From the NCBI GenBank assembly GCA_002753735.1, contig PEAN01000022.1:1-58158 (forward strand): a DNA stretch of 58,158 bases. Reading direction: 5' to 3'. Below, in pieces: positions 36,696-45,650 of the stretch. The translations under genes were made by a program, and so were the position numbers. The notes beneath the pieces were generated by a model that saw nothing but the letters and a program-made list of their open reading frames with translations, did not search any database and was not told the DNA's origin. Every line of letters starts with the position of its first letter. Position 1 is the stretch's first letter. Source of the DNA: Magnetococcales bacterium DCbin4 (lineage in GTDB: Bacteria > Pseudomonadota > Magnetococcia > Magnetococcales > UBA8363).

Positions 36696-36775
36696 GTAGT
36701 CGGGATGCAAGGATCGGATACCTCTGCGTGAACCTGTGAGTCGTCAAGAAAAATGGGATTCAGGACCATTCCCCA

Positions 36776-38596
36776 TCATTCCCGCAACGGCAAAATACGA
36801 TTTTTTTTCTTGAATGATGACAAGAACATCAGCAGCAGAAGCAGAAGTGCCGTCAAGCCGATCCATTCAGCAAACCCCTGACCCTGCGGTTTATGAAACG
36901 GAAAAGGGCGATAATGGAGAAAAAGATCCAATGCCTCCCGTTGTCGGAAATGGTCCCCCACCTTGCACTGATTTTCAAGGGGTGCCAGATAACAGGCCGG
37001 GTTTTTCATGTTGAACCCGGCATCGGTGGTGGCATGGACCATCCCCATCGCCAAGGGTGCAAAGGGAAAACGCTGCAACGCCGGACCCCATACCGGTTCA
37101 TTGCAGAAAAGCATGGAAATTCCCAATACCATACTGTCGTTGCGTGAGAGCGGAAGCACAACCTGCCGGGTCTCAGGATCAATCATGGCACTCAACTGGT
37201 AAATGAACGCCGAACCGGGGTCGGAACGGTAGCGGGTCAGGATCGGGTTCGGATCATACCCCTCCTGGAGCAAGGGACCCCGATCGGTCGCCCCATGAAA
37301 TACCAAGGTCATCAGTATGGCGCCAAAGGCCAATTCGCGACGATGGCTGACACTCCAGTCCACACGATCATGGAAGATGCATACCCAAAGGATGACCAGG
37401 GTGACATAGGCAGACCATCCATGGACCAGAAAAACCCCTTCACGGAAAATGGGGGCCGCCCGCAGAATGGGATCCCACAAAGGCGAACCAATCGCCATGG
37501 CCAGAGGAATGACGGCCAGGAGGACCGTGACCAGCCAGAGGGTTACCCGTTGACGGGGCACCACGATCCCCCCTCGGGCACCCCGGAACCGCTGCAACGC
37601 CAGACCCGAAGACAATACCAACAACACCAAGGGGACGGGCGTCAGGCCAAAGACATGATCATTGGGGTCCAGCGGAAAAGCGGGATCCTGCACATGGGGG
37701 AGCAGGCTCTGGGCATCCAGCGGAGAAAAGAACAGGCTGCGAAACAACAGCACGAAGGCATCATCCAGTCCGGAAAGATTGGACAGGGGGACCGGTGCCG
37801 GATCCAGGTGGTTCATGAATTGAATCCCTGGCCACCACTTGGCCGCCGACAGGGCCGCAGCCAAGGAAAGCGACACGGCAAAAGAAGACCAGAACAGATC
37901 ATTCACCCGGGCGTTGCATCCCCGCAACGTCAGATGGATCACCATGAGGACCATCAACATCGACGGAACCAAAAACAGGGCGCCACTCCAGACCACATAG
38001 GCCGAAAGAACACTGGCGGCAGCAATGGAACTCAAACGGAGCCTGAAGAACCAAGGTCTCCGGGAGTCCGCCGCAGAGGGTCGGGTCAAAAGCCAGGCAA
38101 TCCATGGCGTGAGCATCAGGGAATGGACCGCGATCTGTCCCAGAATCATCTGATGGGTATAATAGCCGTTGAAGGCGAACAAAACCGCGCCCATCCAGGC
38201 GGTCGAGGAGGAACACCTGAAACTTCGAACCAACAAAAGATACATGCCGAACAACCCCACGAGGGCAAACAGATGAAAAGTCACCTGAATGCTCTGCAAG
38301 GGGTCCATGAACAACGTCAACCATTGTGGTATGGAATAGAAAGGATTTCCCGGGTTGGCAAACGCGGGGATTCCACCACAAAAGGAGGGGGTGAACCAGG
38401 GCGGATCGAACAAGCCGTTGTTGCGCAGCCAGAAAACGCCATCCAACAGACGGGGCAGGGCAACCGCATACGCATGCCCGAGCAGCCCCTGGCCGTTGGG
38501 CAAAAACCTGCCAGAAAACACCCCCCCGGCTGCCAATACCAGCAAACCCATGCCCGGGAACGGTACCCACGGTTGCCGCCACCATGGTGTGTTCAT
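36776..38596 (-). CDS. Large polytopic membrane protein (YfhO-like)
   Basis: This 606-residue protein has about twelve hydrophobic segments. The pattern WFTPSFCGGIPAFANPGNPF, then FNGYYTHQMILGQ resembles YfhO-family and other GT-C-like membrane proteins thought to glycosylate surface polymers. Start and ribosome site (GGAGGATGC) are clear. It lies 80 bases before the GT9 gene and is probably co-transcribed with it. No substrate can be named. Confidence 0.65.
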   Translation of the reverse strand: MNTPWWRQPWVPFPGMGLLVLAAGGVFSGRFLPNGQGLLGHAYAVALPRLLDGVFWLRNNGLFDPPWFTPSFCGGIPAFANPGNPFYSIPQWLTLFMDPLQSIQVTFHLFALVGLFGMYLLLVRSFRCSSSTAWMGAVLFAFNGYYTHQMILGQIAVHSLMLTPWIAWLLTRPSAADSRRPWFFRLRLSSIAAASVLSAYVVWSGALFLVPSMLMVLMVIHLTLRGCNARVNDLFWSSFAVSLSLAAALSAAKWWPGIQFMNHLDPAPVPLSNLSGLDDAFVLLFRSLFFSPLDAQSLLPHVQDPAFPLDPNDHVFGLTPVPLVLLVLSSGLALQRFRGARGGIVVPRQRVTLWLVTVLLAVIPLAMAIGSPLWDPILRAAPIFREGVFLVHGWSAYVTLVILWVCIFHDRVDWSVSHRRELAFGAILMTLVFHGATDRGPLLQEGYDPNPILTRYRSDPGSAFIYQLSAMIDPETRQVVLPLSRNDSMVLGISMLFCNEPVWGPALQRFPFAPLAMGMVHATTDAGFNMKNPACYLAPLENQCKVGDHFRQREALDLFLHYRPFPFHKPQGQGFAEWIGLTALLLLLLMFLSSFKKKNRILPLRE

Positions 38597-38886
38597 GCAT
38601 CCTCCTTTCTGCCATTATGGAAGCAGTAGAGCAATGATCGTATTCTCTTGAAATTAGACATAATTAATTATATTCGGCAACTTCAGATCAATGTTATCCC
38701 AGCCTATGCTGGACATTCGGCCATATTTCTGATATTTATGCCCGACCTCCGTGACAAAATTAAATCCCTTCAGAAAAACAGCTTCTTCCATTAATTGAGG
38801 GTAACGACCCCCATTTTCCCCTGCAAAAAAAAGACATGCAAAAGAAGTAAAAATGTAACATTGAAGGCGATTGCGATCACAATACA
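38597..38886. other. AT-rich divergent intergenic region
   Basis: About 290 bases between two divergent membrane-protein genes, clearly more AT-rich than the left flank. No gene is supported. Promoters for both genes are expected here. Confidence 0.35.
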
Positions 38887-41364
38887 ATGGGCAGAAATCT
38901 ATTTCGTATCAGGACAATGACAAATATGGAACAACTTGCCGACAGAATCAATGACAAACCAGCCGGTGTTAAACAAAGATCTGACCTTATTCCCGGACTG
39001 TTTTTTGCTGCCATCGTATTCATCTTATTCTTCCCATACCTCGTGCTTGGAAAAACAGATATACCTTTTGACTTACTGAAATGGTCCTTGCCCTGGGGCG
39101 ATGGCAGTTTCCTCGATGTCCAACACCATTTCAGCCTGGATGTCCCTCGCCACATGTTTCCATGGATCCGGTTTATCGCCGATAGTATTCACCGGTTCGA
39201 ACTTCCTCTGTGGAACCCGTTCAATAATTTCGGCTCTGAGCTTATCTCCTTCACTGATCCAATATTTTTTGACCTGTTTTTTATATTTTACTTGATCTCT
39301 TCCCATATGATCATGGATGTAATCATTGCTGCGTTGAAACTTTGGACTGCCGGGATGGGAATGTTCTTTCTTATGAGGTACTATGGAATCTCCGTATCGG
39401 GTGCAATCCTGGGTGGCGTTACCTTCATGTTCAATGGCTCATTCGTCACACTGCATTCGTTCTATTGGGCATTGGGAGCAATGATCTGGTTGCCCTACAT
39501 TATATTATTCTTAGAAAGAAGTCTGAAAGAAAATCCTCGCGTTCCTAACATGGTCATGGCAGGTCTATTTCTTGCTTGCTCTCATCTTGGCGGCAGTATT
39601 CAAAACATTATTCAAATCTGGGTATTCCTCTTGATTTGGATGCTTTCGAAAACCCTCGTTGCCAGTTCCAGTCATGAAAAAACAGGAATTAATCCATTCC
39701 TGATCTTGGTAATCGCCTATACGGTGAGCCTGTTTCTAGCAGCAATAGGGTTCGTCCAATTTTTCAATCTTATGTGGCAGGGACCTTATAATCACATCGC
39801 CTCCAATGGTTTGCCACTCCTACAGGAGTGGTGGAGCAATATTATTAATCGTATTCAGATGATACCTTTTATAATTTCTTTCGCCATACCACATTTTTTT
39901 GGCCATGACAGTATATTAAGTCCTGTCTCTCTGGTCGGTGGCAAATGGTCCGATTTTCTCTATGGGTATACAGGATTTATCTCTTTCATCCTGGCTATTG
40001 CTGCCGGAATCTTCACCCGGGAAAAAGAGTATAGAACATTCAGAAACATGGGAATTATATATCTGATCTTCCTTATTCTTACACCGTTAATCATATTTAT
40101 CTATATGAGATCCCTCGTATTATTCACATTCTGCGTTGCATTTTTGAGTGGTGCAGGAGTTGATTATTTTCTGAAGTATCACAACAGAGAACACCTGTTA
40201 CAAATTGCGCGCCTGGTCGCAATATTTTGTGTATTCCTGGTCCTTGGATGGGTCATCATTCATTACATTATCGTTGCCTATCAATCAGAAATAGCGACAG
40301 TCGTTAATTCACATATCGAAAGTATAAATTACGACAATTTTATGTTTTTAAAAGATTTTTATAAATACAGATTGGTGAGAACTTTTTCATATTATAATTT
40401 CGATAACCCAAAATTGATCGCAACCGTTCTAATCATATTTCTATTCAGCGCATCGCTGTTTTTATATTATTTTGGATATATTACAAAGAAGGCAACTTCG
40501 GTTACCATCATCCTTTTGACGTGTATTGATCTGTCGATCTTTTTCTTCTCGTACGTGCCCGTTCTCGATATGAAAGAATTCAATATCAATACAGATGATG
40601 GTTCAACAGATCTATTAAATAATAATTTGAACCTGGATCGAATCATGATCATCAACAACAGCAAAGACACCTTTATCTTCCCCTATTTTTCCAATCTCTA
40701 TTTTAAATTTTATTCAACATCAGGCTGGATGGAATTCTCGATTCCAAGGGATGGACTGGAAGAATTATTATCCAAAGAACACCCTTCCTTTCTCAACCTG
40801 GCCAACGTCAAGTTCATGCTGACCCAATCGAACCAACTGGATCAGAACCGGTTTCCTCTGGTCCATGAAGGAAGAATCAAAATCTACCAAAACCCACAGG
40901 TACTGCCACGAGCCTTCACCGTAGGTCGGGTTCATATCCCAAAATCTGAAGAAGAGACGCTCAAACTATTAAACAGCCCTGATTTTGATCCCAAGAACAC
41001 CGTCTACCTGTCGGAGGTTCCCAACATCGATAACCTGGGTCCCGAGGCTCCTGAAGATGTCGTCGTCATGGAAGCCTATGAGAACAGAAGCGTCCGCATC
41101 CGGACGAAAAACAGAAGCAATCGTATTCTTGTTCTCTCAGATACCTGGCATTCAGGATGGACCGCCACTATAGACGGGCAACCGGTTCCAATCCTGAAGG
41201 CCAATGCATTTTTCCGGGCTGTTGCCCTTCCCTCCGGAGAACATATCGTGGAATTTCGTTACCGGTCTGTTGCCACAGAAATTGGTGGGTGGATTTCGCT
41301 GATCTCCTTGGGGTGTGTCCTCCTGTTTTTGCGTTCATCCACAAGAAAAAAAAAGAATGCCTGA
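38887..41364 (+). CDS. YfhO family membrane protein
   Basis: This protein of 815-825 residues has about thirteen hydrophobic segments and a soluble C-terminal module. The family's features are visible: LPLWNPFNNFGSELISFTDP, FNGSFVTLHSFYWALGAMIW, and the C-terminal VLSDTWHSGWTATIDGQPVP followed by FRAVALPSGEHIVEFRYRS. In Gram-positives YfhO modifies lipoteichoic acid with sugars; here a role in glycan modification is inferred. ATG 38917 (after AGGA) may be the true start. The gene is much more AT-rich than its neighbours, suggesting transfer from another genome. Confidence 0.8.
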   Translation: MGRNLFRIRTMTNMEQLADRINDKPAGVKQRSDLIPGLFFAAIVFILFFPYLVLGKTDIPFDLLKWSLPWGDGSFLDVQHHFSLDVPRHMFPWIRFIADSIHRFELPLWNPFNNFGSELISFTDPIFFDLFFIFYLISSHMIMDVIIAALKLWTAGMGMFFLMRYYGISVSGAILGGVTFMFNGSFVTLHSFYWALGAMIWLPYIILFLERSLKENPRVPNMVMAGLFLACSHLGGSIQNIIQIWVFLLIWMLSKTLVASSSHEKTGINPFLILVIAYTVSLFLAAIGFVQFFNLMWQGPYNHIASNGLPLLQEWWSNIINRIQMIPFIISFAIPHFFGHDSILSPVSLVGGKWSDFLYGYTGFISFILAIAAGIFTREKEYRTFRNMGIIYLIFLILTPLIIFIYMRSLVLFTFCVAFLSGAGVDYFLKYHNREHLLQIARLVAIFCVFLVLGWVIIHYIIVAYQSEIATVVNSHIESINYDNFMFLKDFYKYRLVRTFSYYNFDNPKLIATVLIIFLFSASLFLYYFGYITKKATSVTIILLTCIDLSIFFFSYVPVLDMKEFNINTDDGSTDLLNNNLNLDRIMIINNSKDTFIFPYFSNLYFKFYSTSGWMEFSIPRDGLEELLSKEHPSFLNLANVKFMLTQSNQLDQNRFPLVHEGRIKIYQNPQVLPRAFTVGRVHIPKSEEETLKLLNSPDFDPKNTVYLSEVPNIDNLGPEAPEDVVVMEAYENRSVRIRTKNRSNRILVLSDTWHSGWTATIDGQPVPILKANAFFRAVALPSGEHIVEFRYRSVATEIGGWISLISLGCVLLFLRSSTRKKKNA

Positions 41365-41414
41365 GTGTTAAATGGCAGATGAGCGCCAAGGCACGGACTA
41401 ACGAATCATCCCGT

Positions 41415-42707
41415 CTAAAATTGAATCAGAAAGACCATATGCGGCAAGGAATTCATCCCCTGAGCTTCGATCTTCGAGCGCACATGGTCAAGCAATTTCG
41501 GATTATGGCCGATGGACTTGGAAAATTGTTGCATGGCATGAACCGCATGCTGTTCCAGAATTGACGTTTTCTCTTCCCGATTTTTTTCCATGACATTCCG
41601 CTCCCCCGCCAACAATCCGAACAGGATGAATTTGAAGACGGCGACGAACACAAGGAGTTCTCGAATATAGGAAAGAAGATTGGCTTCCTTGATGTACGGG
41701 TTGCTCATGAGATGATTCACCACATAATGGGTCAGATACTGATCCAGTTCCCAGGGGAATTCGGCACTCCAGAACCGTTTGGCATCCTGGTAGTTGGCGA
41801 GAATCCGGTCAATACCGATGGCAACACCGTGCAGATCGGCATCGGCACCATAACCCACCAGGGAACGTATCAGCAGGGCACGAAAGGAAGGGGTTCCCGC
41901 CCGGGAAAAGCCCGCATCCATCACCTGGGCAATCAATTCCATGCATTTTTTTTCCGACAGCGCAATGCGGGAAAACTGATGATGCACCTCCTGCCGGATC
42001 CCGGGTCGATTGATGTGCATGAATTCATGGTTGAGTGCCGAAGAGGAATCATCGTGACCACCAGAGTTGAAAAACGATCCGATGCGGCTGGCGAAATAAC
42101 TGATGAAAAACAGTTTTGTCGCCAGGGGATAATCGTTCAACCGGCACAGGAGGAACAATTCTGCGCGCACACGGTCAAACTGGGCGATGTAGGGGTTGCC
42201 ATGATGCAGATTGATGAAAAAATTGTGCGGAATGTTATCGGCGATCATCCCCTCGGGCATGGGGACCATCGTCATCGCCCGGGGATCGAGGAGGCACCGG
42301 CGGGCCGTTTCGGGACAGGCGAGTGTGGCGGAAATCTCCAACCGTTGCCCGACAATCGACACAATGCGCGGAAAACGGGAACACAACCGGGGCAACACCG
42401 GTTCACCATCCCTTTGTTGCAGGGAACACCAACGATCCCGGGTCAAAAAAGAGCAACTCGCATCCCCCCTCAGCGCAATGGAATGATGTTCCCGACCCTC
42501 CCCATCAAGGGTCGTGACGATGTTGCCGCGCAACAGGGCCTCCCCCGCGGCAGTAGTGGAAAGATGACGCTGCAATGTTCGATGGTCATCATCACTGAGC
42601 GCAATCCCCCAACCCGTGCAGCAGGAATCGCTGCACAACGCCCCGACACAACGAAAATCTTTCAGATAATGTAGCGTAATCGATTCGATGAACATCCCTG
42701 CGCCCAT
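41415..42707 (-). CDS. fliB: Flagellin lysine N-methylase FliB
   Basis: This 430-residue protein has the Cys-rich N-terminal pattern of FliB: LHYLKDFRCVGALCSDSCCT GWGI, then CSFLTRDRWCSLQQRDGEPV, PRLCSRFPRIV and LACPETARRCLLD. The cysteines probably hold an iron-sulfur cluster. FliB methylates lysines on surface-exposed parts of flagellin in Salmonella. With five flagellin genes 17-23 kb away, the target is obvious. The ATG at 42707 has GGAGG upstream; 42695 is the alternative. It is convergent with the YfhO gene. Confidence 0.85.
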   Translation of the reverse strand: MGAGMFIESITLHYLKDFRCVGALCSDSCCTGWGIALSDDDHRTLQRHLSTTAAGEALLRGNIVTTLDGEGREHHSIALRGDASCSFLTRDRWCSLQQRDGEPVLPRLCSRFPRIVSIVGQRLEISATLACPETARRCLLDPRAMTMVPMPEGMIADNIPHNFFINLHHGNPYIAQFDRVRAELFLLCRLNDYPLATKLFFISYFASRIGSFFNSGGHDDSSSALNHEFMHINRPGIRQEVHHQFSRIALSEKKCMELIAQVMDAGFSRAGTPSFRALLIRSLVGYGADADLHGVAIGIDRILANYQDAKRFWSAEFPWELDQYLTHYVVNHLMSNPYIKEANLLSYIRELLVFVAVFKFILFGLLAGERNVMEKNREEKTSILEQHAVHAMQQFSKSIGHNPKLLDHVRSKIEAQGMNSLPHMVFLIQF

Positions 42708-42883
42708 GAATTTCAATCCTCCACTGATCCGCACCAGGGGTTAACCCCTCCTGCGCTTCCGGCATGGACCGGTTGACGCCTGTCAGACGGAGGGGCATAA
42801 TCCAGGGCAGATGACGTTTGTTGGGCACCGCAACCGGGTTATGGCGGGTGTTCCGACGCAATACCCAACAGCGGTAAAGACCC

Positions 42884-45625
42884 ATGGCTGCCCTCGATCA
42901 CATCACCGTCAAGGCACTGCCACCCAACGCCCTTCTGTTTTTGTTGCTTCTGGTCATCGGCAACGTCCTGCGCCTGACCCACGGGCACCTCCATCCGACC
43001 CACCTGCCCATCCTGACCCTCGCACTCTTCGGCATCGGCGGTTATTTCGCCCTTTTCGATCAGCGCATCACCCCCTTGCGCCATCTCGAACGATGGTTGG
43101 CGGGGTTATGGTTTCTGTTTGCCTTCTTTCTTCTGCTGGATGAGGAAACCATTCATGCCACTCTAAATGCCAGTCATCGGGTGGTCAACATCGCGTTGTG
43201 GATCAACGCCGCACTGGCATTGTATCTTTGGGCCGGCGTCACCTTCGCCGATCCCGACGACCCGCACTGGCGGCGCTGGACGTTGGTGGCGGTGATCGTA
43301 TTGTGGCCCGTCATCCTGGTCGCCGTGCTGTACGCCTCGCCCAACCCCCATATCGACGTGTTCCATCACGGCATCGAGGCGGTCAACCACCTCCTGAATG
43401 GAAAAAATCCCTATTCCGAACCACTCTCCGATCTGTATCAGGGGGCCTACGGTTATATACCGGGCTACATTTACCTACCGGTCATCCTGATCGCCAATAC
43501 CCTGGCCTATTTTTTCCTGGGGGACATTCGCCATACCTACATCGCAGCCCAACTCGTGATCCTGTTTTCCCTGTGGCGCCTGGGTCGGCAACGTGGCCTG
43601 TCACCGCTGGCCAGCCCCCTCCTGGCCATGGTTTGGATCTCCTTTCCCGTCACCCTGTTCGTCCTGGAACAGGCATGGAACGACACCCTCCTCATCGCCT
43701 TTGTCGCCCTGCTGGCCCTGAGCCTCGACCGGCAAACCAGAAACCCGGACACTTCCGGCTGGATCCCCACCGCCATCTTCCTGGGACTGGCGCTCGGCAC
43801 CAAACAATATGCCATCATCCTGGGCTGGATCACCCTCCTGTTCGTCTGGCGCCGCTTCGGCATGGCCACCGCCATCAAGGTCACCCTGTTGGCACTGGCC
43901 GTCCTCGCAGCCACCATTCTCCCCTTCTTCCTCCGTGATCCCCAGGCATTCATCGCCCATCCCATCCTCGAAGTCGCAGGCTACCGCATCCGGGGCGATT
44001 CAATGTCCTGGATCGCCTACATCCTCGCCTTCACCCGATTTGAAACCTTCGGCAGCATCATCCTGGAACTCTATCTGCTGTTTGCGGCAACGGTCACACT
44101 CTGGTTCATCAGACTGCGACGGGTCACCATGTTCCATTGGGCCTGGGCCTCGATGCTGATCTACAGCGGCCTGTTCCTCTTTGGCAAACAGGCATTCTGT
44201 AATTATTATCATTTTCTCGCATTTTTCGTCCTCCTGGCCCTCCTCTCCGCTCAGGAACAACCCCCCCCTGAACCCGAAGCGGCAACCTTGACCGGAAAAG
44301 ATGTGAACATCGCTCCCGCCTGGCGTCAACCCATCTTCTGGTCGCTGTTGACCATGGCAGTGCTTGTCCGTATCACCTTCCTGGACATGATCGAATTCAA
44401 GGAGGATGAATTCAACGCCATCGTTCTGGCCTGGAAACAACTGACCGGTTCGTCCCTGGCCCAGGTCGGCCTGAAATCCTCCACCGGCCTGTATAATCCC
44501 CCCTTCTTCGTCTACCTCATGACGCTGCCCGTCGCCTGGACCACCGATCCCCGCATGGTGACCCTGTTTGTCATCCTGCTCAATCTTGCGGGCCTCTTCA
44601 TCCTGTACCGGCTGCTCCGATGGGCCTTTTCCGAATCGTGTGCCACCCTGACCACGCTGTTGTTCGCCTCTTCCCCCTGGGCCATCCTCTATTCCCGCAA
44701 AATATGGGCACAGGATTGCCTGTTTCCCTTCATGATGGGCCTGGTCGCGGTACTGGTCTCCCTGAGTGAACGCTACCGCCCATGGAAGGTCTGGCTGACG
44801 TTCCTGCTGCTGGCCATCGTGACGCAATTGCACATGAGCGCCTGGTTTCTCCCCCCCGCCATCCTCCTTTTCATGCTGCGTTTCCGCATCAAGCCGGCAT
44901 GGCGGGATCTGGCCATCGGCATGGCGATCTCGTTCACCCTTTATCTTCCCTACCTCCAGTTCCATGTCCAGACCGGCTTCCAAAACATTCTGGATGCCAT
45001 GAACCTCATGGGTCACCAGGAGCAACCCCTGGTTGCAGGCAATTTCCTCTGGATGTTTCTGGTCGCAACCGGCCTGGGATATCCTTATGTCATGGGCAAT
45101 GATGGTTTCACCCGTTTCTGGGACCACAGTTCCCTCGCCCTGCCCCATGTTTCCTTTCTGCTGTTCTTTTTCCTGACCGTTCTGGGTTTGATCCGGATCC
45201 TGGGTCATCACTGGCCTTTGCAACCCATGAAGCTTGCCCAGCATCGCGACGTATCCCGAAGCAACAAAACCCTGACCCTGCTCCTCATGATGTTGGCAAC
45301 GATCCAAGGAGCCTATCTCCTGTTGTCGATCCCCTCCTTTCCCCATTATGGCATCATCTTCTATCCTTCATTGTTCCTGTTTGCGGTGTTGTTCCTGGAA
45401 TGGATCCATGACCGGGTACCCTATTCTTTTCGCAGCAAGGCACTGGTCGGCATCGTCAGCACCATGGTGGTCGCCAACCTTTATTTCACCCTCTCGTTTC
45501 ACACGTTCGTCCTCTATAACCCCCAAACCATCTCCGGCGACTATGGTGTTCCCTATTTCGTCAACAAAAAGCAGTGGAACACGTTGTTGCCGACACCAGG
45601 GATGATTCCATCCCCCAAACCATGA
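42884..45625 (+). CDS. Double GT-C-like membrane protein
   Basis: A 913-residue protein with roughly 22 hydrophobic segments in two halves. Residues 1-465 resemble GT87/DUF2029 mannosyltransferase-like proteins (LLNGKNPYSEPLSDLYQGAY, then LGLALGTKQYAIILGWITLL). Residues 480-913 resemble a GT39/ArnT-type enzyme with the first-loop acidic motif FKEDEFNAIVLAWKQL and LLFASSPWAILYSRKIWAQD. GT-C enzymes use polyprenyl-phosphate sugars outside the membrane. A fusion of two such units is unusual. It lies 25 bases upstream of a TPR-glycosyltransferase gene, probably in one operon. Confidence 0.75.
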   Translation: MAALDHITVKALPPNALLFLLLLVIGNVLRLTHGHLHPTHLPILTLALFGIGGYFALFDQRITPLRHLERWLAGLWFLFAFFLLLDEETIHATLNASHRVVNIALWINAALALYLWAGVTFADPDDPHWRRWTLVAVIVLWPVILVAVLYASPNPHIDVFHHGIEAVNHLLNGKNPYSEPLSDLYQGAYGYIPGYIYLPVILIANTLAYFFLGDIRHTYIAAQLVILFSLWRLGRQRGLSPLASPLLAMVWISFPVTLFVLEQAWNDTLLIAFVALLALSLDRQTRNPDTSGWIPTAIFLGLALGTKQYAIILGWITLLFVWRRFGMATAIKVTLLALAVLAATILPFFLRDPQAFIAHPILEVAGYRIRGDSMSWIAYILAFTRFETFGSIILELYLLFAATVTLWFIRLRRVTMFHWAWASMLIYSGLFLFGKQAFCNYYHFLAFFVLLALLSAQEQPPPEPEAATLTGKDVNIAPAWRQPIFWSLLTMAVLVRITFLDMIEFKEDEFNAIVLAWKQLTGSSLAQVGLKSSTGLYNPPFFVYLMTLPVAWTTDPRMVTLFVILLNLAGLFILYRLLRWAFSESCATLTTLLFASSPWAILYSRKIWAQDCLFPFMMGLVAVLVSLSERYRPWKVWLTFLLLAIVTQLHMSAWFLPPAILLFMLRFRIKPAWRDLAIGMAISFTLYLPYLQFHVQTGFQNILDAMNLMGHQEQPLVAGNFLWMFLVATGLGYPYVMGNDGFTRFWDHSSLALPHVSFLLFFFLTVLGLIRILGHHWPLQPMKLAQHRDVSRSNKTLTLLLMMLATIQGAYLLLSIPSFPHYGIIFYPSLFLFAVLFLEWIHDRVPYSFRSKALVGIVSTMVVANLYFTLSFHTFVLYNPQTISGDYGVPYFVNKKQWNTLLPTPGMIPSPKP

Positions 45626-45650
45626 ACCCATTCGTCAATGAGATTTTGCC

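Noticed and set aside
37295-38629. 444-codon frame opposite the YfhO-like gene
   Set aside because: Gln/Arg/Gly-rich translation typical of an antisense shadow; the minus-strand gene has membrane segments and a perfect ribosome site.
44000-45346. 448-codon frame opposite the double GT-C gene
   Set aside because: Gln/Glu/Gly-rich antisense shadow of a well-supported membrane protein.
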